NCBI GenBank assembly: GCA_000955795.1
Contig: JYOB01000007.1
Location: 124,001 to 188,000 of the forward strand
Length of the DNA stretch: 64,000 bases
DNA from: Burkholderiaceae bacterium 26
Lineage (GTDB): Bacteria > Pseudomonadota > Gammaproteobacteria > Burkholderiales > Burkholderiaceae
Direction: 5' to 3'
The stretch's first letter is position 1, and each line of letters starts with the position of its first letter. Below, in pieces: positions 1 through 8,816 of the stretch. The position numbers were made by a program, and so were the translations under genes. The notes under the pieces are model-generated. The model saw only the letters and a program-made list of their open reading frames with translations, was not told the origin of the DNA and searched no databases.

Positions 1-235
1 CAATGATGACGGGCACGTCGCTGTGCGCGGCTCGCAGTTCTTCCAGGAAGGTATGGCCCTCACCATCGGGCAGCCCGAGATCGAGCACGATGGCTTCGAA
101 GGTGTTGGTGGTGATCCATTTCTGCGCGTCGACCAGGCGGCGCACCCAGGTCGCGTTGTAGCCGGCCTGACGCAGCGCGCGGGCCAGCGCCGTGCCCAAC
201 GGCAAATCGTCTTCGATAAGGAGGATGGCGTTCAT
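1..235 (-). CDS. Response regulator, OmpR type, N-terminal part (cut by window edge)
   Basis: The reverse strand from the ATG at 235 reads through the window edge and gives 78 residues of a receiver domain. Visible features are the acidic pair in LLIEDD near residue 7-9, the phospho-acceptor Asp in IVLDLGLPDG near residue 53, and the start of the beta-4 strand (PVII). Family knowledge says such domains are phosphorylated by a sensor kinase. The sequence style resembles QseB/PmrA-type OmpR regulators, but the DNA-binding half is outside the window, so the subfamily is not established. It is divergent from mntH with a 233-bp gap. No strong Shine-Dalgarno is seen before this ATG. Confidence 0.85.
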   Translation of the reverse strand, partial: MNAILLIEDDLPLGTALARALRQAGYNATWVRRLVDAQKWITTNTFEAIVLDLGLPDGEGHTFLEELRAAHSDVPVII

Positions 236-468
236 GCGCGGGAATCTCGGCGGCGGTAATGACGGTAAACGGACAACCGGCGCGTGGAAAACAGGCGCCG
301 GCGAAGCTCGAAATCTACCGCAACGGACTGAGCTTTGCCTTAAATGTGTGGAGACACGTGACGAGAAAGTCGCCCCACCAACACATATCGGACGCGGTTT
401 CAGACGTGCGGCGTGGCGTTTAGCTATCATTCCGAAATTCCGATTGTATTTTCCTTAGCAACACGCGC

Positions 469-1788
469 ATGTTCCGCCTCCCCACGACCGCCACCGCCCC
501 GTTCTGCCCATCCGAGGTGCGCGGCACCGTTGCCGTGCCGCCAGGCTTGCCGCTGTGGAAGAAGCTGCTGCGTTTTGCGGGACCGGGGCTGCTGGTATCG
601 GTCGGCTATATGGACCCCGGCAACTGGGCGACTGACATCGAAGCCGGTTCGCGTTACGGCTATGCGTTGCTGTTCGTGGTGGTGCTCTCCAGCTTGGCGG
701 CCATGGTGCTGCAATGTCTGTCGGCGCGGCTGGGCATCGTCACCGGCATGGATCTGGCGCGCGCCTCCCGCAACCGCTATCAGCCCGGCGCATTGCGGGT
801 GCAATGGTTGCTGGCAGAGCTGTCCATCATTGCATGCGACCTGGCTGAGGTACTGGGCTGCGCGCTGGCCTTCCACCTGCTGCTGGGCGTGCCGATCCTT
901 TGGGGCGTGGCACTCACCGCGCTGGACACGCTGATCGTGCTGGGCCTGAAGGGCAAAAACTTCCGCCAGCTGGAAGCCATCGTGCTGGGGCTCATTCTCA
1001 CGATTGGGCTGTGCTACTTCGTTGAACTCGTGCTCATCAAGCCGCACTGGCCTGCGGTAGCGGCCGGGTTGATGCCCTCGTGGCAGGCCGTGAGCCAGCG
1101 CGAGCCGCTGTATCTGGCCATCGGCATCCTCGGCGCCACAGTGATGCCGCACAACCTGTACCTGCACTCATCCATCGTGCAGACGCGCATGACGGCCAAC
1201 ACCGAGGCGGCCAAGCGCGAGGCCATCGGCCTGTCGCGGCTGGACACCATCGCGTCGCTGGGCCTGGCGCTGCTGGTGAACGGCGCAATCCTGATCCTGG
1301 CGGCAGCGGCATTCAACGCGCACGGGCATCAAAACGTGGCCGACATCGAGGACGCCTACCACCTGCTGGAGCCCATTGTCGGAACGGCGCTGGCCGGGCT
1401 GCTGTTTGGCATCGCGTTGCTGGCGGCGGGGCAAAGCTCAACCTTTACCGGCACCATCGCGGGGCAGGTCCTGATGGAGGGCTTCCTCGACTTGCGCATC
1501 CCCTGCTGGCAGCGGCGTTTGATCACGCGGGCACTGGCGCTGGTCCCTGCGTTCATCGGCGTGGCGATGCTGGGTGACCACGCCATCGGCAAACTGCTTG
1601 TCATCAGCCAGGTGGTGCTCGGCCTGCAACTGCCGTTTGCGATGCTTCCGCTGATCCGCATGACGGGCGATCGCACGCTGATGGGCGTGTTTGTTAACAG
1701 CCGGTTAACGTCTTGGCTGGCGTGGGGGCTGTTCATCGTCATCAGCGTTGCCAATGTGTGGCTGGTGTGGCAAGTGCTGGCAGGCTGA
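469..1788 (+). CDS. mntH: NRAMP-family divalent metal (Mn2+/Fe2+) : H+ symporter
   Basis: 439 aa, the usual length for bacterial NRAMP proteins, with about eleven hydrophobic segments. The two metal-site signatures of the family are intact: DPGNW at residues 49-53 in TM1 and MPHN at 226-229 in TM6. Family members import Mn2+ (and other divalent metals) across the inner membrane with protons. It stands alone: divergent from the regulator fragment at 235, and followed 142 bp or more downstream by the GGDEF gene. A TATCAT hexamer at 424-429 could be a -10 element, but I see no convincing -35 element or metal-regulator box. Substrate preference cannot be read beyond the family level. Confidence 0.93.
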   Translation: MFRLPTTATAPFCPSEVRGTVAVPPGLPLWKKLLRFAGPGLLVSVGYMDPGNWATDIEAGSRYGYALLFVVVLSSLAAMVLQCLSARLGIVTGMDLARASRNRYQPGALRVQWLLAELSIIACDLAEVLGCALAFHLLLGVPILWGVALTALDTLIVLGLKGKNFRQLEAIVLGLILTIGLCYFVELVLIKPHWPAVAAGLMPSWQAVSQREPLYLAIGILGATVMPHNLYLHSSIVQTRMTANTEAAKREAIGLSRLDTIASLGLALLVNGAILILAAAAFNAHGHQNVADIEDAYHLLEPIVGTALAGLLFGIALLAAGQSSTFTGTIAGQVLMEGFLDLRIPCWQRRLITRALALVPAFIGVAMLGDHAIGKLLVISQVVLGLQLPFAMLPLIRMTGDRTLMGVFVNSRLTSWLAWGLFIVISVANVWLVWQVLAG

Positions 1789-2014
1789 GACACACATTGC
1801 GGGATTCCCCCCACTAAAAATCCGCGCACGGGGTTGCCTGCCGCCATTAGAATGCGCGCTTTGTTGCGCAATTCGGCCCCGCCCGCGCCCGCATCATCCC
1901 GTCGCGCCAGAGGGTCTCTCTTGCCCTGCCTTGAGCGCGAACCTGCCTACCGCCTCCGACCTGCCCGACGCACGCACACCCTCGCGTGACTATCAGGCGC
2001 GCCATTTTGTGCCG

Positions 2015-3031
2015 ATGATCATCGCGCTGAGCAAATGCGGCGTGCTCGGTTACGCCTTCGCGATCGTGCTGGGCTGGTCGGTCGGGCTACTGCATCGGCC
2101 GGAGCCGCTGCTTGCGCTGCTCCTGCTGCTGGTGGCGATCGTGGTGGTCGCACAGCGGTATCGGCACACCGGCATGTGGGGGCCGCTGGCGCTCACGCAC
2201 CTGCTGGCAGAGGAAGTGGCCATCATCGCGTTCGGTCATCAGGCGGGGCTCCAATGGGTACTGCCGGCGTTCTATCTGATGCCGCTTGCCACCAGCCCCG
2301 CGTGGCTCAACCAGCGCGACTTCTGCATCGCCATGGCGCTGTGCGCGGCCGGGCCCATCGTCGCGCTGCTGATCGCGCCAGAACCCCCCACGGCAATCCA
2401 CCACGGCTGGCTGGGATTGGTGCTCTATCTGCCAATCTGCATGGCTGCGGCCGCCGTCATTCACCACTACCTGCTGCGCGCCATGGCGCGGCACTTTGCG
2501 GCCGAACGCAGTCTGGCCGATCGGGCCAACACCGACCACCTGACCGGCATGCTCGCACGGCAACGCTTCTTCGAGCTGGGGACCTTTGCGGTAGAGCGCG
2601 CGCAACATCATGTCGAGCCGCTGTGCGCGCTCTACCTCGACGTCGATCACTTCAAATCCATCAACGATACGTGGGGACATGCCGCCGGTGACGAGGCACT
2701 CGTCGCGCTGTCTGATGCGCTGGCTGGCGTGCTGCGCCCGGCTGACCTGTTCGGCCGGCTGGGCGGTGACGAGTTTGCCGTGCTGCTGCCGGGTTGCGGC
2801 CTGACCGGCGCGCTTGCCGTGGTGGACAGGCTCAAGACGGCGGTGGCCGGCACGCAAACACCCGCGGGGCCGCTGACAGTGAGCGTGGGCGCCGCTCCGC
2901 TACGCCCCGGGCAGGACCTGGCACACCTGTTGGCCGATGCCGATCTCGGCCTGATGGAAGCCAAGCGTCAGGGCCGCAACCGCGTGTGCGTACCGACCGA
3001 CGCCGAGCCGAAGGCAGCGCTGCGGCAGTAA
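2015..3031 (+). CDS. Membrane-anchored diguanylate cyclase (GGDEF domain)
   Basis: About 338 aa from the ATG at 2015. The N-terminal half has five to six membrane segments; the C-terminal half is a GGDEF domain with an intact GGDEF signature. An RPAD I-site lies exactly five residues before it, so c-di-GMP synthesis with product inhibition is expected. The start is uncertain: an in-frame GTG at 2009 and a TTG at 1931 would add 2 or 28 residues, and codon bias between 1931 and 2015 looks coding, so the longer form is possible. No EAL or recognisable sensor domain. It lies 1.2 kb from the end of the nfr-like glycan operon, whose glycosyltransferase carries a c-di-GMP-binding-type domain; a functional link is inference only. 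Confidence 0.88.
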   Translation: MIIALSKCGVLGYAFAIVLGWSVGLLHRPEPLLALLLLLVAIVVVAQRYRHTGMWGPLALTHLLAEEVAIIAFGHQAGLQWVLPAFYLMPLATSPAWLNQRDFCIAMALCAAGPIVALLIAPEPPTAIHHGWLGLVLYLPICMAAAAVIHHYLLRAMARHFAAERSLADRANTDHLTGMLARQRFFELGTFAVERAQHHVEPLCALYLDVDHFKSINDTWGHAAGDEALVALSDALAGVLRPADLFGRLGGDEFAVLLPGCGLTGALAVVDRLKTAVAGTQTPAGPLTVSVGAAPLRPGQDLAHLLADADLGLMEAKRQGRNRVCVPTDAEPKAALRQ

Positions 3032-3085
3032 GGGCAGGCACGCTATGTGCGGCGCAGCATCCGTGTTTTCTGCACGGAGATGCCC

Positions 3086-4219
3086 ATGGAGTGGCTCAAC
3101 GCCCACACCTTCCTGCGCGTGCCGGCCCGCGATTGGGCCGCCGCCGCATTGACTGTGATCGCTGCATATGTGGTGCTGTCCAGTGTCTTGCACCTGATCT
3201 GCAACCGGTTTGACGCGCGCGCGCGCCGTACCGGCTACCGCTTCGACATTCTCGTCACAGCGGTGCTGCGCGATACGCATCCGCTGTTCATTGCGCTGGC
3301 CGCATTGCTCGCAGGTTCGTACTTCATCGATCTGCCAACGCGCATTGCCAACAAGCTCGACCACATCTGGTTCGTCATCATCGGTTTCCAGATTGCCCTG
3401 TGGCTCAATCGCGGCGTGAAGCTGTGGGCGCGTGACCGGCTGTCGACGCAGACCCACGCCACGCGCAACCCCGTGATCACGTCCATGACGGCGTGGGTGC
3501 TGCGCTTTGCGCTATGGTCAATGCTGCTGCTGGCCATTCTGGCCAACGTGGGCATCAACATCACGGCCTTCGTTGCCAGCCTGGGTGTGGGCGGCGTGGC
3601 GGTGGCGCTGGCGGTGCAAAACATCCTGAGTGACCTGTTTGCCTCGCTCGCCATCGGCCTGGATAAGCCGTTCGAGATCGGAGACTTCATCGTCTTCGAA
3701 TCGATTGCCGGCACAGTGCAGCACGTTGGCCTGAAGACCACGCGCATCCGCAGCCTGTCGGGCGAAGAGATCGTCGCTTCCAACACGGCGCTGCTCAAGA
3801 GCACGATTCACAATTACAAACGAATGTCGGAACGACGCATCGTCTTCACCTTTGGGGTGACCTACGATGCGCGCGCTGCGCAGCTGCAGAAGATTCCGGA
3901 CATCGTGCGCCATGCGGTGGAAGCCGCCGGCAACACGCGGTTTGATCGCGCGCACTTCAAGGAGTTTGGCGAGAACGCGCTGAACTTCGAGGTCGTGTAC
4001 TTCGTGACCGATCCGGACTTCAACCTCTATATGGATATTCAGCAACGTATCAACCTGACGATCCTGGAAGGGCTGGAAAATCTCGGCACCTCGTTCGCAC
4101 TGCCCACACGCACGATCCAACTCGTGCGTCGTGACGGCGAGCCGGTTGAACCCGAAGACCTGGCAGACCGAAAATCAACGGCAAACACCCAACGCGTCAG
4201 CGCGCGAGCTAGCGGCTGA
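3086..4219 (+). CDS. Small-conductance mechanosensitive channel family (MscS-like)
   Basis: 377 aa from the ATG at 3086, chosen because GGAG at 3076-3079 sits six bases upstream; the longer in-frame start at 3047 has no such site. Four hydrophobic segments precede the MscS core. The pore-lining stretch is rich in Gly and Ala (ASLGVGGVAVALAVQN) and is followed by the beta domain (FEIGDFIVFESIAGTVQHVG). Family members gate on membrane tension and release solutes during hypo-osmotic shock. The last 11 bp overlap the convergent glycosidase-like gene that ends at 4209. Confidence 0.9.
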   Translation: MEWLNAHTFLRVPARDWAAAALTVIAAYVVLSSVLHLICNRFDARARRTGYRFDILVTAVLRDTHPLFIALAALLAGSYFIDLPTRIANKLDHIWFVIIGFQIALWLNRGVKLWARDRLSTQTHATRNPVITSMTAWVLRFALWSMLLLAILANVGINITAFVASLGVGGVAVALAVQNILSDLFASLAIGLDKPFEIGDFIVFESIAGTVQHVGLKTTRIRSLSGEEIVASNTALLKSTIHNYKRMSERRIVFTFGVTYDARAAQLQKIPDIVRHAVEAAGNTRFDRAHFKEFGENALNFEVVYFVTDPDFNLYMDIQQRINLTILEGLENLGTSFALPTRTIQLVRRDGEPVEPEDLADRKSTANTQRVSARASG

Positions 4220-5087
4220 CCGCCACGGGCATGCTAAGGAACGCCGCATCGAGGCTGCGCCACAGCGGCCTTGAGCGCGGCACCATGTCCTGGCGGAAGT
4301 ACCACCAGAAGTAGCCGCCGACAAAGCGAGGATGCGTGACCGCGAGCCCGTAGTAATGCGCGACGAGCGCCGGCTTGCGTGCGGCATGTCGCGTCCCGAC
4401 TTCTCCAAAACCCAGCGCGGCATGCGAAAACAGTCCGCCTAGCCTAGTGAATACCGCGTTCCAATCGGGCGGAGGGATCTTGCAGTCGTCTTCATAGAAG
4501 CTGATGAAGACGTAATCGAGCCCATCGCGCAGGCGCAGCGGCACATTACGTTGCACCCACTCGAACATCGCGCGTGACGGCTGCTCGGCGCAGCCCTCGT
4601 TGTAGTACAGCGTGAGCGCCGTGCGGCCGCCGCCGGCTCTGATGACTTCATAGGCCGCCATGGTCTTGTCGATCACATCGCGTGTGGGCCCGGTCCATTC
4701 GCCGTTGATCTCGTTACCGATTTCCCAGACGTCGACGTTGCTGCCGAGCGTGTGCAGGTAAGCGGCGGCACGCTCGCGCAGTTGCGGTGCGGTGTATTGC
4801 TTGAGCGTGGAGGAATCCACCAGTTCGCCCATCACGTACGCGACGTCCCGGATGGCGGCCACCGCCCCAACGTAATGCGGCGCGTCCATGCCTTCGTCAA
4901 AGACGACGCGCACAGTAGGCGTGCGCGAGAGATGCGACAACGCGTCCACCACGGCAGGCACGTTGTCCACGGCGTCAACCGTCACGCCATACAACGGCAC
5001 AGCGCCGGCAGGCATTTCGCCCACCGGCCCTGCGGCCTCAGAGGATGCGCTCAATGCCAGCATGACAGTCGCCAGTAACAAGCGCAT
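4209..5087 (-). CDS. Exported glycoside-hydrolase-like protein (TIM-barrel type) of the glycan operon
   Basis: 292 aa starting at the ATG at 5087, with GTGAGG nine bases upstream. A signal peptide is clear (hydrophobic core, cleavage near ASSEAAG at residues 14-20). The mature part looks like a clan-A style (beta/alpha)8 glycosidase: WEIGNEING (Glu126 a likely acid/base) and GFGEVGT (Glu229 a likely nucleophile), with aromatic strands such as YVFISFYEDD and GGYFWWYF. The GH family cannot be assigned by eye. It is the last gene of the nfrB-like operon, 11 bp after the DUF2334 gene, so a role in trimming or releasing the exported polysaccharide is a reasonable inference. PelA- and PgaB-type export systems carry comparable hydrolases. 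Confidence 0.72.
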   Translation of the reverse strand: MRLLLATVMLALSASSEAAGPVGEMPAGAVPLYGVTVDAVDNVPAVVDALSHLSRTPTVRVVFDEGMDAPHYVGAVAAIRDVAYVMGELVDSSTLKQYTAPQLRERAAAYLHTLGSNVDVWEIGNEINGEWTGPTRDVIDKTMAAYEVIRAGGGRTALTLYYNEGCAEQPSRAMFEWVQRNVPLRLRDGLDYVFISFYEDDCKIPPPDWNAVFTRLGGLFSHAALGFGEVGTRHAARKPALVAHYYGLAVTHPRFVGGYFWWYFRQDMVPRSRPLWRSLDAAFLSMPVAVSR

Positions 5088-5098
5088 CCGCCTCACCG

Positions 5099-6811
5099 TC
5101 ACTTCACCGTGCTCGCGTCCGCCCAGGTGTACCCCATGCCGGTGATCCCGGTGATGATGGTCTGGAAGTCGGTATAGCCCGGCGTGCCAAGATCCGGCTC
5201 CAGCCAGAACGGATGGAAGAAGAACGAGGCAAAGCCGTCTCGTACCACCTGTGCATACGTCGCATTGGTCAGGATGTCCTGTGCGGTGTACGTCAGGCAT
5301 GACGACGGATCGATATTGCAGATGTTGTATTCCACGTTGCCCAAGTTTTCCGGAATGATGCGCTGGCTGTAGTAGTCCTTCTGAATGATGTAGGGGAAGA
5401 ACTGGCCGACCGAAAAATCATGTCCAGCGGTGGTCGAGTTCAAGGTCTGCGGGTTATCCGATGTGTAATACACCACGCGCTGATACGTGTTTTTGAAGTA
5501 CTGCGGCACCGCCTTGATGGACAACGGAGACGATTGATAGTGCGGCGCCTCCCAGGCAAACGGCGCATAGCCATTGAGCTGGAACTCCAGCAACCCCGAT
5601 GACAACCGCCCGGCTGCCCATTGCGTCGAGTCCTCGTTCACAGGCCGGTTCTGCGTGGCGAGCCAGAACTCGAAGTCGTTCGCGCTGACGGCGTTGATGA
5701 GGTTCGGGATGTTGCTGTACTGGTGCGTGTAGCCGTGCATCAGGATCTTCCCCCCACGTGGCAACGCATGGTTCAGCGCCGACTTGAGCCCCGTCGCGTT
5801 GACCAGGTGGATCGTCTGCGACACGCCGCCGTTGTAGACACCGTTCGGGTCCTTGTACAGCGGGATGGTAGCGATCGAGAACGGAATCTTCTTGCTGTAG
5901 AGGTAATCCGTCAGCGTGTTGATGGACGTCACGGTATTGGTGGCGTTGACGTCTTCCAGGCGCACCAGCGCGCGGTGCAGCGTAGGCGCGTTGGTACCCA
6001 GGATGTCATGCAGCATGTCGCACATCGCCAGGTAGCGGTCGCGTGGGCCGATATACGAGAACGGCATGTCGGCCACATACCAGAAATTGCCCGACCGCAT
6101 GATGTATGGCGCCGTTTCCTGCGTCACCGAATTCGTGATCGTCACCACGCTGCTCGCCTTGGTGGGGTCAGCCACGGAAGTCACGCCAATGTCAGGATCA
6201 GCGCTGATGGCGCCGGTCGTGGCATTGAAGGCGTAGTACTTGGTCATGGTCTGGTTCTTGTATGACACCGTATCGAAAAAGCCGGGGTTCGGCGCGCTCG
6301 TCGACGGTGCCGCGTTCATGCCGCGCAGACCGACAAAATTGATGCCGTAACGCGACGTGAACGGATACGCCGTGTTCCAGGCAAGTTCCCACAGGTTGTA
6401 TTTGAACCAAACCACGGTCTTCTGCGTGGTGGTCACATCTGAAAGGAACGCCGCCGGTATGGGGTTGTTGTAGTAACTCCCCATGTAGAAGATGGCGGTG
6501 TACTGCTCTGTCATGCCAGCCGTGTAGTTCTGCACGGGCAGCATGGTGATGGTGGTGTTGAAGTGCGCGAGCAGGTTGTACAGCATGATCGCGTACGCCT
6601 TGCCCAGATTGGTGTACTGGTCGTTGGGCGGCGCGTCGTACAGCACCAGCATCGGGGCCGGCGTGCTGGTTGTCGTTCCACCCACCGTCACGCAGATGGG
6701 CCCAAGGCCGATCGTGCAGGTTGCGGCCTGTGCTGGCGCTGTCAGCGATATGCCAAGCAGGCCGCCCGCAAAGACGAGCGCACACAGGAACTTACGTAGC
6801 AATGTCTTCAT
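5099..6811 (-). CDS. Exported DUF2334 protein (polysaccharide-deacetylase fold)
   Basis: 570 aa from the ATG at 6811, preferred over 6838 because GGAGAG lies five bases upstream and the protein then begins with a textbook signal peptide (MKTLLRK, hydrophobic core, AQA-A cleavage near residue 30). An N-terminal domain of about 240 residues comes first. The DUF2334/NodB-like part follows: RLEDVN (284-289), HGYTHQ (359-364), WEAPHY (420-425) and a late HPFW (533-536). Asp and His of these motifs are the expected metal ligands. Family knowledge links such proteins to removal of N-acetyl groups from surface glycans. Position in the operon with wecB and nfrB-like genes suggests it acts on the ManNAc- or HexNAc-type polymer in the periplasm. 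Confidence 0.82.
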   Translation of the reverse strand: MKTLLRKFLCALVFAGGLLGISLTAPAQAATCTIGLGPICVTVGGTTTSTPAPMLVLYDAPPNDQYTNLGKAYAIMLYNLLAHFNTTITMLPVQNYTAGMTEQYTAIFYMGSYYNNPIPAAFLSDVTTTQKTVVWFKYNLWELAWNTAYPFTSRYGINFVGLRGMNAAPSTSAPNPGFFDTVSYKNQTMTKYYAFNATTGAISADPDIGVTSVADPTKASSVVTITNSVTQETAPYIMRSGNFWYVADMPFSYIGPRDRYLAMCDMLHDILGTNAPTLHRALVRLEDVNATNTVTSINTLTDYLYSKKIPFSIATIPLYKDPNGVYNGGVSQTIHLVNATGLKSALNHALPRGGKILMHGYTHQYSNIPNLINAVSANDFEFWLATQNRPVNEDSTQWAAGRLSSGLLEFQLNGYAPFAWEAPHYQSSPLSIKAVPQYFKNTYQRVVYYTSDNPQTLNSTTAGHDFSVGQFFPYIIQKDYYSQRIIPENLGNVEYNICNIDPSSCLTYTAQDILTNATYAQVVRDGFASFFFHPFWLEPDLGTPGYTDFQTIITGITGMGYTWADASTVK

Positions 6812-6834
6812 GATGACTCTCCGACTCATGGCAA

Positions 6835-7287
6835 TCATGGGCGATAGAACGAGCCGTCCGCTTGGCGGTAGAGCCCGAGGTTGAAGTTGGGGCCACGATC
6901 GTGGCCACGGTCTGTACCTGCCGTCTCGTTTTCCGGCGTGCCGGGGCGGACTTCGGTCATGACCGCCGGGCGTGGCGGTGGGATGACCTGTCCGTTCTCG
7001 TCCATGACGCCATAACCGTAGGCGCGGCCGCCTCCAGTCACGGGCCTGGTTGTGATTGCTGCCACAACCGTGGGTTGCATGGGTTGCGCAGCCGTGGCCG
7101 TCGCCCTGGAAGACGCGGGCGCTGGGGCCTTCTTGTCTGGGTCAGTACCGGGACTGCCCTCGCCCGTCGCGCCGATCACGATGGCGGGCACGCCTCCATC
7201 ACCAGCCCACGGCGGCGCGACAATCAGCCACCCGGCAACAAGTGCGGAGGCAACCAACACACCGCCCCCGATTTGCTTCGCTTTCAT
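6835..7287 (-). CDS. Small unknown membrane-anchored protein of the glycan operon
   Basis: 150 aa from the ATG at 7287; AGGAGG is five bases upstream. One hydrophobic segment (residues about 8-26) is followed by a low-complexity linker rich in Ala, Pro, Thr and Gly. A short C-terminal part has a GYGVMDENGQVIPPPRP stretch and an aromatic end (FNLGLYRQADGSFYRP). I do not recognise a family. It begins 9 bp after wecB, and its stop (6835-6837) overlaps an alternative upstream start of the DUF2334 gene, so it is embedded in the operon. An anchor or linker protein of the export machinery is a guess from position only. Confidence 0.7.
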   Translation of the reverse strand: MKAKQIGGGVLVASALVAGWLIVAPPWAGDGGVPAIVIGATGEGSPGTDPDKKAPAPASSRATATAAQPMQPTVVAAITTRPVTGGGRAYGYGVMDENGQVIPPPRPAVMTEVRPGTPENETAGTDRGHDRGPNFNLGLYRQADGSFYRP

Positions 7288-7296
7288 CAAAGCCTC

Positions 7297-8556
7297 CTAA
7301 CCGTTCAGGCGGTGCTGGGTTGACGACCCTTGCGCGGTGGCACGCGCCGCTTCCAGATCGAAGATTTCGGCCTCGGTGGCCGGTTTGCGAATGAGTTGCG
7401 GGCCGCGCGCCACCATTTGTGGCTGTGTGGTGAAGGCTTTCTTCAGCGCATCGACAATGCGCCGACAGGCGTGGCCGTCGCCGTAGGGGTTGTGAGCCTG
7501 CGCCATGCGCGCGTATTCGGTGGTGTTGTTGAGCAGCGTTTCTGCTTCATCGACGATACGTTGCGTATCGGTGCCCACCAGCCGCGCGGTGCCCGATGCC
7601 ACGGCCTCCGGCCGCTCGGTGGTGTCGCGCGTCACGAGCACCGGCTTGCCCAGCGCGGGGGCCTCTTCCTGGATGCCGCCGGAATCGGTGACGATCAGGT
7701 AGGCGCGGTCCATCAGATAGACGAACGGCAGGTAGTCCTGCGGCGCAATCAGGTGAACGTTGTCATGGCCGGAGAGGATGGCGTTGACGGGCTGCTGCAC
7801 GTTCGGGTTCAGGTGCACCGGATACACAATCTGCACATCCGGATGACGCGCCGCCAGCACGCGCAGCGCCACGCAGAAGTTCTCGAACGGCTCGCCAAAG
7901 TTCTCGCGGCGATGGCCTGTCACCAGGATCATCCGACGCCCGGCCTCCAGGAACGGATAGCGCGCCGCCATCTGGGCGGACAGCGCGGCGTCGTCGTCCA
8001 GCCGTTGCTTTACGGCCAGCAGCGCATCGATGACAGTGTTGCCGGTGAGCGTGACCTGTTCGGGGTCGATGCCCTCATCCAGGAGGTTCTGACGAGATTC
8101 GGCCGTGGGCGCGAAGTGCCATGTGGTCACGGAATCGGTGACGCGCCGGTTCAGCTCTTCCGGCCATGGCGACCAGATGTTGCCGGTACGCAAACCCGCT
8201 TCCACATGCCCCACCGGAATGCGCCGGTAGAACGCGGCCAGGCTTGCCGCCAGCGTGGTCGTCGTGTCGCCGTGGACGAGCACGGCATCGGGCTTGTAGG
8301 CATCGAGCACGCCGTCGATGCCACCCAACACGTTGGACGTGATGTCGGACAGCGTCTGCCCGGGCCGCATCAGATTGAGATCAAACTCCGGAACGATGCC
8401 GAAGAGTTCCAGCACTTGATCCAGCATCTGTCGGTGCTGCGCGCTTACGCACACCGCCGACGTAAAGCCTGCCTCGGCCTGCAATGCCTGCACCAACGGC
8501 GCCATCTTGATGGCCTCCGGGCGCGTGCCGAACACGGTCAAGATCTTTCCCATCAT
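7297..8556 (-). CDS. wecB: UDP-N-acetylglucosamine 2-epimerase (non-hydrolysing)
   Basis: 419 aa from the ATG at 8556 (a second ATG follows at 8553), with GGGGAG about eight bases upstream. Family motifs are all present: [12 protein letters not shown] at the N-terminus, [17 protein letters not shown] and [17 protein letters not shown]. The enzyme interconverts UDP-GlcNAc and UDP-ManNAc in the cytoplasm. It is about 40 residues longer than typical WecB because of a C-terminal extension after the conserved core. In this operon it would supply UDP-ManNAc to the NfrB-like glycosyltransferase, as WecB does for the E. coli N4-receptor glycan. It is separated from the nfrA-like gene by 260 bp, so an internal promoter is possible. 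Confidence 0.93.
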   Translation of the reverse strand: MMGKILTVFGTRPEAIKMAPLVQALQAEAGFTSAVCVSAQHRQMLDQVLELFGIVPEFDLNLMRPGQTLSDITSNVLGGIDGVLDAYKPDAVLVHGDTTTTLAASLAAFYRRIPVGHVEAGLRTGNIWSPWPEELNRRVTDSVTTWHFAPTAESRQNLLDEGIDPEQVTLTGNTVIDALLAVKQRLDDDAALSAQMAARYPFLEAGRRMILVTGHRRENFGEPFENFCVALRVLAARHPDVQIVYPVHLNPNVQQPVNAILSGHDNVHLIAPQDYLPFVYLMDRAYLIVTDSGGIQEEAPALGKPVLVTRDTTERPEAVASGTARLVGTDTQRIVDEAETLLNNTTEYARMAQAHNPYGDGHACRRIVDALKKAFTTQPQMVARGPQLIRKPATEAEIFDLEAARATAQGSSTQHRLNG

Positions 8557-8816
8557 CACTGCACTCCCCAGTCGTCTGCTCCGGCGCGCCCGCAAAGCGC
8601 AACAGGCACGTAGACGTGCGTGTCGCTTCCGACGCGAGGCAGACTTCGCCATTGAGCGAAGGCCGTGCCAACCGTCTCGCTTTGAGCCGCCATGGCGCTG
8701 CGACGCCATCCTTCGGATGCCGCTGCCGCTCCTCTTTGTTACCCGTTTCCCTCGGCGGTCAAAAACGTTTCATCTGCGACACCTCTGACTGGGGTCTGCT
8801 TGAATCCAGGACTGAC
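8557..8816. other. 260-bp intra-operon gap between nfrA-like gene and wecB
   Basis: No gene seen. It contains short hairpins, for example GCACGT-AG-ACGTGC at 8606-8619 and ATGGCG-N6-CGCCAT at 8692-8709. The unusual length inside an otherwise tight operon suggests an internal promoter, RNA processing or partial termination, none of which is shown by the sequence. Confidence 0.4.

Noticed and set aside
7330-8613. 427-codon + strand ORF opposite wecB
   Set aside because: Antisense to the clearly conserved WecB motifs; composition is the Arg/His/Gly/Gln-rich shadow typical of GC-rich antisense frames.
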